Shown here piece after piece: positions 35,795 to 47,168 of a DNA stretch of 64,000 nt. Origin of the DNA: Paramarasmius palmivorus (Eukaryota; Basidiomycota; Agaricomycetes; Agaricales; Marasmiaceae); NCBI GenBank assembly GCA_037176845.1, contig JAYKXP010000010.1, positions 248,001-312,000 of the forward strand, read 5' to 3'. Under the pieces are notes generated by a model that searched no databases, was not told where the DNA came from, and saw nothing but the letters and a program-made list of their open reading frames with translations. Positions within the stretch are counted from its first letter, which is position 1. Each line of letters begins with the position of its first letter. The position numbers and the translations under genes were made by a program.

Positions 35795-37650
35795 CCGAAC
35801 AATGAAGGGGTATCCGGACGATAAACGTTGAAGGGCACAGGCCATGCGGTGGAGGATAGAGATATGGGATTGAGGTCGGAGCTGTACCGAGAATATACGA
35901 GATGCTAGCACTTGCATCGTGCATGTTGTGGGGGTGCCACTTGCTAAACACGCGTCTGGCGTACGCAAGCAGCTATAGGTATTCCCAGAATGATATCTGT
36001 CAAGGTGTGTCATTAGACGGCGACATGTATAATTCAGAAGTATCACGTACGTTAGATGGTTGCAATGAATAATGTCAACGGAGTGATACGTGACTCCGAT
36101 GCAGTGGTTTTTATTATGGAGAATAAGGACACAACGAATAGCACTTGGTACCGGAGGAATCAGAGAGTGTGGCTGATGGCGCATTGAGACTACTTACCGA
36201 GGTCAACAACAGGAGTAGTGTGTGGGCACCAGCGAAGGAAACCGATGCCCGAATATCACGGAGGTTTAGTAGCTGGAATTCGGAGCTTTAGAAACAAGGA
36301 AGGGCCTGAACACTGCCGGAATCAGGTACTGGCTCGAGTGGTGTACATAAACTACTCACCAATGCCGAAAGTCCGAACAGTGCACGAGCACCACAGAGAG
36401 CGTCCGCTTAGCTATAAGCTATCCTTAACAGCAAAGAAGGACGGTACACCAAGAACCCTTTTGCGACCGTCATAGTTCCACTCATTGTGCGAAATCTCAG
36501 AGTAGTATGAGCACTAGCAAGCACTGTAGCGAACCGAGTCGGAGTAGTGGCGAGACACTACTGAAATCAGTAATCAGTCGCTGGTTCGAGTAGTGTACAA
36601 AAACTACTCACCAATGCCGGATATCGAGTAGTGCATGGGCACCATTGAGATCTTGATGGAAGACGAATAGTGCCGAGACACTACTGAAATCAGTCGCCGG
36701 TTCGAGTAGTGTACGGAAACCACTCACCAAAGCCGCAAATCCGAGTAGTGTATAAGCACCACTGAGATCTTGATGGAATTCGAGTAGTGCCTGGACACTA
36801 CTGAAATCGGTTGCAGGGTCCAGTAGTGCACATAAACCACTCGCCGAGTGCGGAAATCCGAACAGTGCACGAGCACTATTGAGAACGGCCCTTAGCGTTG
36901 TAATTTGAGTAGTGTCAAAAAACTACTCACATTTGCCCCCAGCGTACTTGACCCCTAGCATCCTTCCTCTCTCTTTAAAATACCCCCCCAACACTTTTTC
37001 AGCTCCCCGCCTCACAACTCTCAGACCGTCTCATTCATAATCCGTAGAACTACCCATAGACACAAGGCTTGTATTCATGGTGTGAGATTGTCGAGTAGTG
37101 AAGACGAATAGTGCCCGAACACTACTAGCGTTAGATCCGGGTTTCAGTAGTGTAGCAAAACCACTCACCAATGCCGGATATCGAGTAGTGCATGGGCACC
37201 AGCGAAAAGTTGGTGGAAACCGAGTAGTGCCGAGACACTACTGAAATCAGTCGCCGGTTCGAGTAGTGTACGGAAACCACTCACCAAAGCCGCAAATCCG
37301 AGTAGTGTATAAGCACCACTGAGATCTTGATGGAATTCGAGTAGTGCCTGGACACTACTGAAATCGGTTGCAGGGTCCAGTAGTGCACACAAACCACTCG
37401 CCGAGTGCGGAAATCCGAACAGTGCACGAGCACTATTGAGAACGGCCCTTAGCGTTGTGATTTGAGTAGTGTCAAAAAACTACTCACATTGGCCCCCAGC
37501 GTATTGGACCTCTACCATCCTTCTTCCCTCTCTAAAAGAGCCCAACGTGTCCTCACAACTCTCAGACCGTCTCATTCATAATCCGTAGAACTACCCATTA
37601 TTCATGGTGCGAGATTGTGGAGTAGCGAAAACGAATAGTGCCCGAACACT
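35795..37650. repeat. right subterminal repeat arrays
   Basis: From 35,795 to about 36,190 nothing is recognised. From about 36,200 increasingly regular AGTAGTG/CACTACT units begin, first degenerate (36,200-36,480), then strong. A block of about 130 bp that also lies in the inverted repeat (38,079-38,209) is repeated at 36,880-37,009 and, more diverged, around 37,435-37,545. The right end is thus built of about three partial copies of the inner inverted repeat where the left has one. A shared insert (CTCACAACTCTCAGACCGTC) follows the block at 37,013 and 37,554. Confidence 0.75.
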
Positions 37651-38569
37651 ACTAGCGTTAGATCCAGGCTTCAGTAGTGTAACAAAACTACTCACCAAGG
37701 CCGGGTATCGAGTAGTGCATGGGCACCAGCGAAAAATTGATGGAATACGAGTAGTGCCAGGACACTACTGATGTCAGTCGCCGGTTTGAGTAGTGTACGA
37801 AAACCACTCACCGAAGCCGCAAATCCGAGTAGTGCATGAGCACCATTGAGATCTTGAGGGAAGACGAGTAGTGCCGAGACACTACTGAAATCAGTCGTTG
37901 ATTTGAGTAGTGTACAAAAACCACTCACCGGAGCTGCAAATACGAGTAGTGCATGAGCACTATTGAGATCTTGATGGACTGCGAGTGGTGCCTGGACACT
38001 ACTGAAATCGGTTGCAGGGTCCAGTAGTGCACATAAACCACTCGCCGAGTGCGGAAATCCGAACAGTGCACGAGCACTATTGAGAACGGCCCTTAGCGTT
38101 GTGATTTGAATAGTGTCAAAAAACTACTCACATTTGCCCCCAGCGTACTTGACCCCTAGCATCCTTCCTCTCTCTTTAAAATACCCCCCCAACACTTTTT
38201 CAGCTCCCCGACCACCTCCAGAACCCTCTTGCAATCCAAAACACCGCTCCGCTGACACAGTAATGAACGGCCAAGTCGATAGATGCCGAGTAGTGTTGTA
38301 GCGCTTCTGGCTTGATATGTGACGGCTGTGTGACAGGAGGAGAGGTGAGTGGTGTAGAGAAACTACTCGCGGGAGATAATAGCTGGGTAGTGCAGAGACA
38401 CTACTGGGTAAACTCGATAAACCAGCGGTAAACTATGAAACTCGTGTCAAGGTTTTGGGGCACGTGCTATTTAGTAAGAACTTCTATTTTGGATCGTTTG
38501 ACGGGCTCGAATACAAAAATGGACCGGCGCGACCCGGAGAAATGTTCCGCGCGAATGTCCTAGCGGTCA
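37651..38569 (-). repeat. right terminal inverted repeat (about 919 bp)
   Basis: This is the reverse complement of 16,974-17,892. Its outer end lies only 24 bp from the start codon of the next DUF6533 gene, so it must contain most of that gene's present promoter. Confidence 0.9.
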
Positions 38570-38593
38570 CTTTACCTAGCGGTTATCCGGCCA

Positions 38594-40285
38594 ATGGACC
38601 ACGTGCATCTTGAACTGACCGAACATGATGCTTGGGACCAGTGAGTGGATAATTTTCTTTGGTACAACGTTCAACTAACATGACTTGTTTCCAGTTATAT
38701 CCACTCAGTATTGCAGTTTCTTGCTGCAGGTTCGTGATTATGGTTGGTCCCTATGCTTCGTCATGATAACGTCCCCAAGCCATCCTCTTCTGGGATCACC
38801 TTGTCACTCTCGGTAAGTGGCGCCAACTCACGCACGATTTTATGACTGGATTCATTCTTTTACTACCAGGTGTAGAGATCAAGTACATCTGGATACGTCC
38901 AAAGTCGCGAAGCAGTATCATCTTCCTTGCTTTCAGATACTTAACCTTGATCAATATGTTGTCAATGTTGGTTTTCAGCTTTTATCCGATCCATCAGGCG
39001 AAGGTGAGCGGTTTTCGTCGTTCTTCATCTGAGTACTGATTCCTTGTTAGAGGTATGTCGCTATCTCTGATCATCATTTACGCATCGCTTAAGAACTTTC
39101 AAATCATACCAGCTGTTCTGCTTTTGCCCTCTTCCGCCAGGTGGTACTTTTGGTATCACAAGCCGCAGTTGCTGGTCAGTACTTCAGTGTCCAAACCATG
39201 GTATTCACTGCATCCCCTGACTACTGTAATATACTTATAGCAATACTCGCAATGCGAATCTATGCCCTTTACAGTGCCGACCGCCGAATCTTGTGGCTAT
39301 CCGGTGCCATGGTCATCATCGCTGCAGGACTATCAGGCGTGATTATTATTTATAAAATTGCAGGCTACATATCGTTGACTATTGAAGGTTACAGTACGCG
39401 TTCCCATTGAAGGATCACGTAGAGTACCCCCTTCAATTCGGCTGTGATTCCGGGTTGTTACAACGAAAGTGAGCGTTCAGAGTTGGACTGGGCGTTATAT
39501 GTCGTTAAACCTCACACATTATTATCGTAGATCGCTGCGTACGCTTGTGTCTATTTCCTCACTCGTTGCATTTGTACTCATCCAACTATTTATTAGGTAT
39601 TGCCAGCCTCTGGATAACCCTCTTCGTCTATGATGTAATTTTCTTTGCCTTGACCGCCTCGCGGACATATCGAGCCTGGCGTGAAAGCAGTTTCGGAAAT
39701 ATTTATCTAGGAATGGTGAATCGACCGAGTCTGGTATCGTTATTCTTCAGAGACGGAGTGATGTATTTCGTGTGGGCAGTTCTATTTTCTTTCGTTTGAC
39801 AATAGCTGAATGAATTGGGACTAGGGTGATGGCGCTGGCGACACTAGCTAATATATTGACTTTCTATGTGAGTGCTGTGCTCGGGTCAAGGAATGCATGG
39901 TAGTCATTCTAACCTCCAATCCCTAGTTCGGTGGTGTGAGTGGTTCTTACTTGTTTCCATCGAGTTGTTTACAAACGAGTTGACACTACCAGCCATTCAT
40001 GCGCGGAGGACTTTCCTCGTTTGCGAGTTGGTATGTATCATTGTGGGTCTTAATTTACTGTCCGCATTGTTAAAGTCTGTGCTTCATAGTATCTCCGCAA
40101 CGATGGTTTGTCGACTCATGCTCAATTTGCACGAAACAACGAATGCTGGAATAGCCACTCGCCCGACATCAGGAACGTGGAAGATTCAAGGAACGGACAG
40201 TGGCGACGATAACTCAGATGTAGAAGCTGCCATCGTAGTCGATAACGAACATGGAGATACCAGCAATAGACAGGGCATAGATTAA
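38594..40285 (+). CDS. DUF6533 family multi-pass membrane protein (copy B)
   Basis: The ATG at 38,594 opens MDHVHLELTEHDAWD, then YIHSVLQFLAA, ILFWDHLVTL and the signature EIKYIWIRPKSRSS with FLAFRYLTLINML. Later exons give MRIYALYSADRRILWL, then GIASLWITLFVYDVIFFALTASRTYRAWR, SLFFRDGVMYF, LATLANILTF and SISATMVCRLMLNLHETTN. The polar acidic tail (DSGDDNSDVEAAIV) ends at 40,285. Exon boundaries follow copy A. The first codon lies 24 bp outside the end of the giant transposon, so its original upstream region has been replaced by transposon sequence. Function of the family is unknown. Confidence 0.82.
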
Positions 40286-40509
40286 GACCAAAGGCTACAA
40301 ATATTGTACGTAGACCATATTACGAGACAGAAACAAATGGAAAATGTAGTTTGGTCGCAACCTGAAAGGCAAAACTCGTCAGACAGGAACTAGTGGCCAC
40401 TAGCCTGGTCGTCGTCTAGTTTCCATAGCCTGTCAGTCAAAACGGGATCAATCGATGCCTATATGAAAAGGCAATCACTTACGAGCTCCGCCGAATCTCC
40501 TGAACAGAA

Positions 40510-40830
40510 ACACGAACAGCGTGTCGACTTGAAAGAAACTGCCTAAACGAGGTGTAGCGGTTGTTAGACTATCTGGAGCAACAGTGACGAAACGAACCTT
40601 GTTTTGCGTAGCTTAATGGCTCATAGCCACTGTCAAATGCCCTAGCTAGGCTTTGAAACCGTAAGTATTGATACTACACACGGAGTTTAAAAAAAGAAGC
40701 AGAGAAATAATGCTAAATTTGAATGTTAAAGCAAACCCAACCCGTTCACTGAAGCGAATTGTTCAGCATCATTTCGAGCATAGATGGAGGGGTAACCCTG
40801 CGTGCACGCTTGACGGCTTTCATGCAGAGT
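40510..40830 (-). pseudogene. 3' fragment of the duplicated unknown gene (copy 3)
   Basis: The sequence matches the 3' end and downstream flank of the genes at 14,561 and 57,490, including the part encoding the RARRVTPP...LEMMLN-type C-terminus near 40,760-40,810. It then stops abruptly. A matching 5' fragment lies at 45,126-45,250, so this copy has been split and mostly lost. Confidence 0.6.
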
Positions 40831-41160
40831 ACAAAACCGATCGCTTCCCGAATAATTCTTGGAGGTCTTCGAGCTTGTTAAGAACGACAAAAGTCGCGCC
40901 GGGGATACGCAGAGAAAGGATATCCGAGTCTGAAAAGTAGAGTGGTTGGTGTCGTCAAAAACATCGGAGATTCTAAACACACTATACTTTGGAGCCCATT
41001 CGACACAAATCTTCCATGGATGCTTTGCCGGAACATCAAGTAGGTTTCCGATGAGCGCCCATCCCCTAGGTCCCGGAGACGGTAGTTTTCTTGTAATGTC
41101 ACTCCTCGCGCCGAGTAAGACGCAGTTGGAGAGCAAGAGTATTGTTTCTAGCCCATCCAT
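40830..41160 (-). pseudogene. cytochrome P450 N-terminal remnant
   Basis: On the minus strand from 41,160 the frame reads MDGLETILLLSNCVLLGA, a membrane-anchor-like start. KLPSPGPRGWALIGNLLDVP and KHPWKICVEWAPKYS follow, the proline-rich hinge and first helix of microsomal P450s. After about 75-90 residues it degrades (FDDTNHST, PFSAYPRRDF) and runs into the copy 3 fragment. No I-helix, ExxR or heme-binding cysteine motif exists in the window. It is a truncated, non-functional piece. Confidence 0.7.
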
Positions 41161-42648
41161 TGGGGTGGACCGAAGGAATACCTATCCAGTCAGAAACAGT
41201 GGATTTTAAGAGGACTCGGAGCTACTGCATAGTAATCCGAGGCAGTACGTTTGGTCGGGGTTGGGTCAATAGTGGATATGTATCGGAGATGAATAGAGAA
41301 TGGTGATTGGGTTTTCTTGGAAATGGCAGCTCCTGATATAGATGTGACCTTTGACCAATTGTTGGGAAAAGACGTCCAAATGAGTACACTAGCTGGGTTT
41401 TTTTTTTTTAGCTCTATGGCCGACGAAACCATGCTCGTTAAAATTGAAACTGAGTGGGCTTTGCCGGTATGTAATTCGTATCTTGACCGGGAGGCCGAGA
41501 TTAAAAGATTGAGTTTTTCAGGGTTTTGAAAGAGTGAACTGAACGAGATTGAACTTGAAGCTTGAAGGATTGAACGTCGGGCTGCTTCGGGACACCCCGA
41601 ACGAGTGACTCGTCGTCACGGTCACGTCATGTCACTACCTTCGCTCTCCATGATCCATCCACGATTCAGTCGGTATCTACAGTACACCTTGCGCACCACT
41701 TGACACCCCGAGACTGCCCGAGTCTATAAAAACAGTCAAAGAAAATATATGAACATCGAATCATCAGAACGGAACAATCTCTGATGTTCGATATCGATTC
41801 AAGACAACACAACACCTCGATTCCGAACTCGTAATCGCTAACATTGTTACTAACAAGTTTTGGGAACGATCAATCAAGGAGTCACGGGATATATTTGGAC
41901 GGTAAAAGCCCAATTCATTTGATTTTGTGAGCATTGCCATGTTTCTCTGTCTCGCTGGACTCCTGCCTTTCAAGTTTCGAGTTTATCATTCGTATCACAT
42001 CAACAGCAGCCAAAGCGGCCCGTGGCAGTAGCCAACAGCGTGGCCAACGGAGCCGTTGTGAAATCGAATGCTGTTGGAGATCAGCGAACCTCAACGACTA
42101 TCTCGGTTGGCTCTACATATTCATTGTTCAAATGATTCTTGCATCTATTTCAACACGCAGCACCCAACAACATTCTGACCTCAGGCCTCAATCGTCTACG
42201 CAAGTTACCTCCTTCGATCGCACCCCATTGTTAACAGACAGCCCGGATTCTAGTGGCATTCTCTTTTTCTTTTACTCTGCTCCACATACACTTATGCGAA
42301 CAGATCAAAGTCTTTCTCGAGTTCAATCTGACCTGCGAGGCTCTCCAATCCAGGCGCTGTCACAGTTTGCTTGAATCGGAGCAGCATCAACCCAAGCAGT
42401 GCAGGTTAGTAGAGACGTGGCGCGGACTCAGGTGCGGGCTGAGTTGCTGGTATCATCTAGGTCTAGTTCTTCTGACGGTTGCATCTTACAGCAATTTTTC
42501 GCAACCGTTTAATCTCAACTGTCTATTGTTGGAAACCTCCTTTGACTGGATCCCTCCTCTGGAAAAATAAGTCAGAAGCATAAATATGTATTCCTCATTC
42601 GATCTCTTTCGCAGACCCAGACCCAAATCTAAACCCAAACCCATAATC

Positions 42649-44243
42649 ATGCAAGAAACCTTTCCGGAGTTGCACGAAAGCCACGTCCGGGATTAGTGAG
42701 TGCCAGATTTGTTAGTATTCTGCCTCCGAGTCTCAGACCTTGCCCAGCTACCTGCATACTAGCATGCAAGTCACTGCTGCATGTTCGTATACCTTATTTC
42801 TTAGTCACGCCGAGATCATGATAGGTATTTGCCAGCCATCCTCGTCTGGGATCATTTTGTCACATTAGGTGAGGATTCTGAATGACAATGCTTATCATCG
42901 GGGACACGGCCAACGAGTTTGTGATCAGCCGTGGAAGTTGACCACATATGGATACGTCCGAAATCGAGGAGCAGCTGGATATTCTTAGTTTTCCGATACC
43001 TCACATTGGCGAGCAGCCTACCTCTTTTGATTATCTCTCATCATTCTATGGACATCAAGGTACCCCCTTCGACCAAGTGTCAAGTCATATCGAGAACTGA
43101 TTTGATTTTAGAGGTGACTGTTTATATGACAGGTTCTACAGTTTCGCTCAGAGCTCATACCTTTATAGCTGCTCCTCTTTTATGCTATATCGCCAAGTCT
43201 CTGTAATCTTATCGCAGGTCGCCGTATGCAGCAAGTAATTTATCTTCATGGGCTCGGGTGGTGGTTAATGACTGTTGACTTTGTAGTACTGATGACGATA
43301 CGAACATACGCCCTCTACTCCGCAAACAAAAAAATCATCTGGCTCCCTGTTGTGTTCTTCATGGCAGCAGCTGGATTATCAAGTGTATGTGGCGAGCAGC
43401 AATTTCAGATCCTACCTCACTGAAAGCCTTCTTCGCAATAGTATGTTCTCAGCGCTCAAGACAAAGTACACAATCTAGCACGGCTAGGTTGCGAAGTCGG
43501 GATTTCCCATCAGACGTGCGTCTCAGTTCTGAATTCAGCTCGATACATGATTTACTAGGCTATTTGCATAGTGCACTTCGTACGTCAGCGTCTCCCTGTC
43601 GCGATAATCACATTGATTGGCGGCTGCTAGGTATCGTTTGGCTCTGGCACTTGCTCCTGTTATACGATGCCATTATCTTTGCCTTGACTGTTTCACGAGC
43701 ATGTCAATTCTACTATGGCATAAACTTCGGCGATATGATACGAAAATTCAAGGGACCGTGTCTCTTTTCTCTATTATACAAGGACGGTGCTCTCTATTTT
43801 GCGTGCGCCTTCATCGCCCCCGCCTATAATGATATTACTAACGAACGGAACAGTACTATGGCCCTCGTGAATTTGGCCAATATTCTGACGTTCTATGTGA
43901 GTGTAATGCACGGTTACCCCTCGGGCTTCAAGGATCTGACGAGATCGTAGCTCAGTGGTGTGCGCGAAGTCCCTATTTTTCGATTTTTGATATGCTCACT
44001 GCCGACAACCAGCCCTTTATGCGAGGAGGATTATCGCCCCTTTCTTGCTGGTATGTCACCGCCTTTATTGTGGATCGAGGATAAGCTGACCTGCGTTCCA
44101 GTATCTCAGCAGCTATGCTCTCGCGGCTCATGTTAAACCTCCATGTGTTTGTCGATGATGGTCTGTCCACGCAGATAATATCGACGACTGCGACATGGAA
44201 CATAGATACGGTGGTCAACGACATAGACCTATATACCGAGTAA
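42649..44243 (+). CDS. DUF6533 family multi-pass membrane protein (copy C)
   Basis: The likely start is at 42,649 (MQETFPELHESHVRD); an upstream in-frame ATG at 42,586 would add 21 basic and proline-rich residues. Exons give YLHTSMQVTAA, ILVWDHFVTL, the signature EVDHIWIRPKSRSSWIFLVF, MTIRTYALYSANKKIIWLP, GIVWLWHLLLLYDAIIFALT, SLLYKDGALYF, LVNLANILTFY and CISAAMLSRLMLNLHVFVDD, ending at 44,243. It is the most diverged plus-strand copy: the conserved FFRDGAMYFG is LLYKDGALYFA, and the loop before it is altered. The region around 43,090-43,250 is hard to join, so decay cannot be excluded. Confidence 0.7.
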
Positions 44244-45541
44244 TGCCATTAAAACTCTTGACAAGCCGTCGCTACTATGTAACCAAGAAATTTGAGAAAA
44301 CGGTTCCGGGTCGATGACTTTAGATACTTAAGTAGCCAGATCTGCATCCAATCAGATCCAATCTACGTCACGTAGGTTCACTTACAGCTCTAGTCAATAA
44401 TTTGAAGAGCTTTCCGAAAGATAGACTATAATCTGCATTTGGTTCATGTTTCACGAAAAGAAGATGCGGCTTGTGGTGCTGGACTGATGAACTGCCTAGA
44501 AGCGCCTCGGCTAGAACCTGGACCCGGTTCGTGGACCGGCGACCCGTATTCAAGCTTTCAAGCTTTTCAAGATCGATCTCATCCACGTAACATCGACTCT
44601 GGCCAGTGTCCGTCCAGCTCAAATCCGGCCCTCTGATAACAGACATGTCAACTTGTTTGTTGGTAATCCAGCTGGTCATAGCATCGACGAGCGTTGTAGG
44701 AAAGGGAAAAAGTACGTGGTCGTTTCGATACTTCCATACACCCTAATTCACTCTCTCCAGTCCAGAACCGTGACCCGCTTTCAGCCAAACACTCATAGCA
44801 GCGCTAGGAAGTTGAGCCTGGCGAGTGTTCATATCCTTGGGCACGCCGTGGCGATTCGAAACACCAAACAAAACTCAGTTGACACCAGGATCCCTTCAGA
44901 GCTCTCACCTTACGCTTGGCCTCCAGGACAGTTTCTAGTTTACCGTTCACAACTCAAGATCACACCAGTGCGGACCACTGGAACCCTTGATACATCACCT
45001 GAATTGGATGGTACTGTGCAACGATCAGTACCCTAATACCAGTATAGGCGATTGCCAAGGTTTTGGCTGCTCAGGTCGAGAATGCTCTAATCTATACGTT
45101 TTTTTTGGATCGCGGAAGAGGGTGGAATGGGAGATTGCATAGTAAAGTTCACGTCTGTCAAGCAGAGATGATGAGGGTTTACAAAAAAGATTGCGAATAG
45201 GGTCTAAAACGGAGAGGCGATGAATTTATAGTCTCTTGCGGTGTCCCACGCCTCAATATTCAATACGCGCCACAACCATCCGCAAGCGCTCAACTGGTGG
45301 AATACAAGGGTAGACGTCCGTCCCATTGAGGCTTCAACCTGTTACTGTCGTGTCTCGATGACGGGAACGACTCGGTCGATACATGTCCCCAGAGGATGTA
45401 CTGCACTGCGCCAAGGATCGTTAGCCAGCTGTAGACTTTGAAGAACTCTTTCCCTTCATTGCCACAGTTATTGCAATTCATTACTACGGTTCGACAATAT
45501 GACGCGTATCCTCTCAGTGTACGTAGCGCATAATGGAACAT
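44244..45541. other. intergenic with two duplicated segments
   Basis: 44,740-45,120 repeats 16,190-16,540. 45,126-45,250 repeats the 5' end and promoter of the unknown duplicated gene (about 15,265-15,390). The rest shows no supported gene, and the short minus-strand frame at 44,368-44,679 has no recognisable features. Confidence 0.5.
45126..45250 (-). pseudogene. 5' fragment of the duplicated unknown gene
   Basis: It matches the start and upstream sequence of copy 1 (about 15,265-15,390), including its TAGTAAAGTTCACG variant rather than the copy 2 form. It is directly abutted by the 44,740-45,120 duplicate. Only the first coding bases remain. Confidence 0.6.
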
Positions 45542-47168
45542 TTATGGAAGCATTGAGTCTTCTGCATCTTCCCAATCCCTTGCGACAAGTATCCGAGTCC
45601 TCACCCTCCATGTCTGTACAATCGCCGAGTTTGTCGTGTGGGAGCCCTGCAGTCTGACGTTTTCGTGCAAGTTGAGCATAAGACGGCCTAGCATTGCAGT
45701 TGATATGCTACGAATGGATATCAATAACTCTGAATGACTCAAGATTCCGAACGTTTGAAACCCACCAGCTCGCAAAAGTGGATAAACCGCCGCTCATGAA
45801 GGGCTAGTTGGTGATCAAGGGACCGTTGAAACGAATAAGAGTTTGTTCGAGGGGGAGGAGACTTACACCGCATAACTGTAAGCAATTCAGTTAGACAATA
45901 ACTCGGATCAGGCACAGAGCACAAACATAAAAGGTCAGAATGTTCGCCAAATTCGCCAAAGCCATAACGCTGAAAAGAACATGATCCCGAAGCGACCGCC
46001 CTTCAGCGCCTTCATATCAAGGAATGAGACAAGAAACACACGCAAAATACACCGCCCCATCTCGAAACATTAAGGAGAACAGCGTCATGGCCTCTGAATT
46101 TTCCCGTAGTCGAGTATAGCGCCAATGTTGATATGTTCGATAGGCAGTGAGAATGAAGACCACGCTATCGTAGAAAAACATGACCATCCAAAGGCCTGCG
46201 ATACCTGCAATACGAGTTCAGGACTAGTCAACCCAACCTTTCCATTTGAAGAACGCACGGAAAGAACTATGTTGGAAGCATGAGCCTTTGAGAAAACAGA
46301 TGAAATTACACCTACGTCTCATGAGGCGTCCCGATGTGACACCCAAATTGAACAGGGTACCGTATGGAACCTTGGCCCGACAATGCGTACTACTGACACG
46401 TTTACAGAACTGCGAAGGAGTCCGAAGGTTGACACTCACACCGGCTAATCCACTTCCCATTGAGGCGATCAGGCCAAAGAGTATCAGCACTCGCTTGTCT
46501 GCAGCATACAATGCATACAGACGCAGGGTTAGCAATGCTCGGAGGCTGTGTCAGTAACGGATACCGCTGATACAAAAAGGTGGACGTACCACAAACGACC
46601 GCTTGAGATATGAAAAGATTGACTTGTCGATAGAGACTGTATTGGTCACACCTAGCGGCAAAAAGTGTGAGGCGTCATGAAATTTGGTCGTCAGAATGGA
46701 AGGCTACCCCTAGTAGTGGACAAGGTAAGAAAGCCCCAGGTATTGCCATGTTTAAAGACACACCGTATCTGTCCAATGATTGAAGGGGATCCCTTGAACA
46801 GCCACTACCGCGATGTTGCTCGCCAGGGTAAAATATCTGAATGCCAAAAAGAGGATGCTACTCCGAGATTTCGGGCGGTTCCAGATGTTTCGCACTTCCA
46901 CATCTGCGAGAAATTCACACTCGAGTTTATACAAGGAACCAATACCAAATGAAGACCCACCGAACGTTATAAGATAGTCCCAGACAAGTAGCGCTTAGGA
47001 GGTAATTCAGCGCTGGGTCGATCACCAAAAACGGATTTACAAACAAACACCAAAGACTTGCATCAATTCGTGAATATAGCTAGTCAAAAGCAAACATTCA
47101 ACTAGTTCATGAGCCCCGTATCAAACAGAGACGAATTGTTACCCACTGATCTGAATGGTGATGTCCAT
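45542..47168 (-). CDS. DUF6533 family multi-pass membrane protein (copy D)
   Basis: The start at 47,168 gives MDITIQIS, then YIHELMQVFG, LLVWDYLITF and the signature EVRNIWNRPKSRSSILFLAF with RYFTLASNIAVVAV. MLTLRLYALYAADKRVLILF, GIAGLWMVMFFYDSVVFILT, SLMFRDGAVYFA and SISTAMLGRLMLNLHENVRL follow, ending at 45,542 after a charged tail. All expected segments are present. This copy and copy E form a pair that shares the N-terminal MD(I/V)TIQIS and a C-terminal TWRVRTR...ARDWEDA tail not seen in the plus-strand copies. The offset between the pair is 3.98 kb, so a tandem duplication produced them. Confidence 0.83.

Larger units (their letters stand above)
16974..38569. mobile_element. giant KDZ-type DNA transposon with passenger genes
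   Basis: The two ends are inverted copies of each other. The sequence from 16,974 inward matches, in reverse complement, the sequence from 38,569 inward for about 919 bp, with only scattered differences by eye. The outer end reads TGACCGCTAGGACATTCGCG. Inside lie subterminal arrays of AGTAGTG/CACTACT, a KDZ-type transposase (32,772-35,794) and eight passenger genes. A miniature LTR element is nested at 25,721-26,536. No target-site duplication is obvious next to the ends; if the ends extend some 9 bp further (TAAGTACAA against TAGGTAAAG) none is clear either, so the exact termini are uncertain. KDZ elements are known large fungal DNA transposons. The length and passenger load here are inferred from the matching ends. 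Confidence 0.82.
40286..42648. other. gene remnants and intergenic
   Basis: This contains the 3' remnant of the duplicated unknown gene and a P450 remnant, both annotated separately. The rest (41,170-42,648) has no supported gene. A 9-T run lies near 41,400 and a CTATAAAAA box near 41,725. The right part must be the upstream region of DUF6533 copy C. Confidence 0.5.

Noticed and set aside
36480..37650. CRISPR-like array
   Set aside because: Units vary in length and orientation, spacers are themselves repeated, and the host is a fungus; it is a transposon subterminal repeat.
16974..38569. Starship element
   Set aside because: No tyrosine-recombinase captain is seen near either end, and the element has long inverted repeats and a KDZ-type transposase.
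16974..38569. Helitron
   Set aside because: No helicase or HUH-type protein is seen, and the terminal inverted repeats argue against it.
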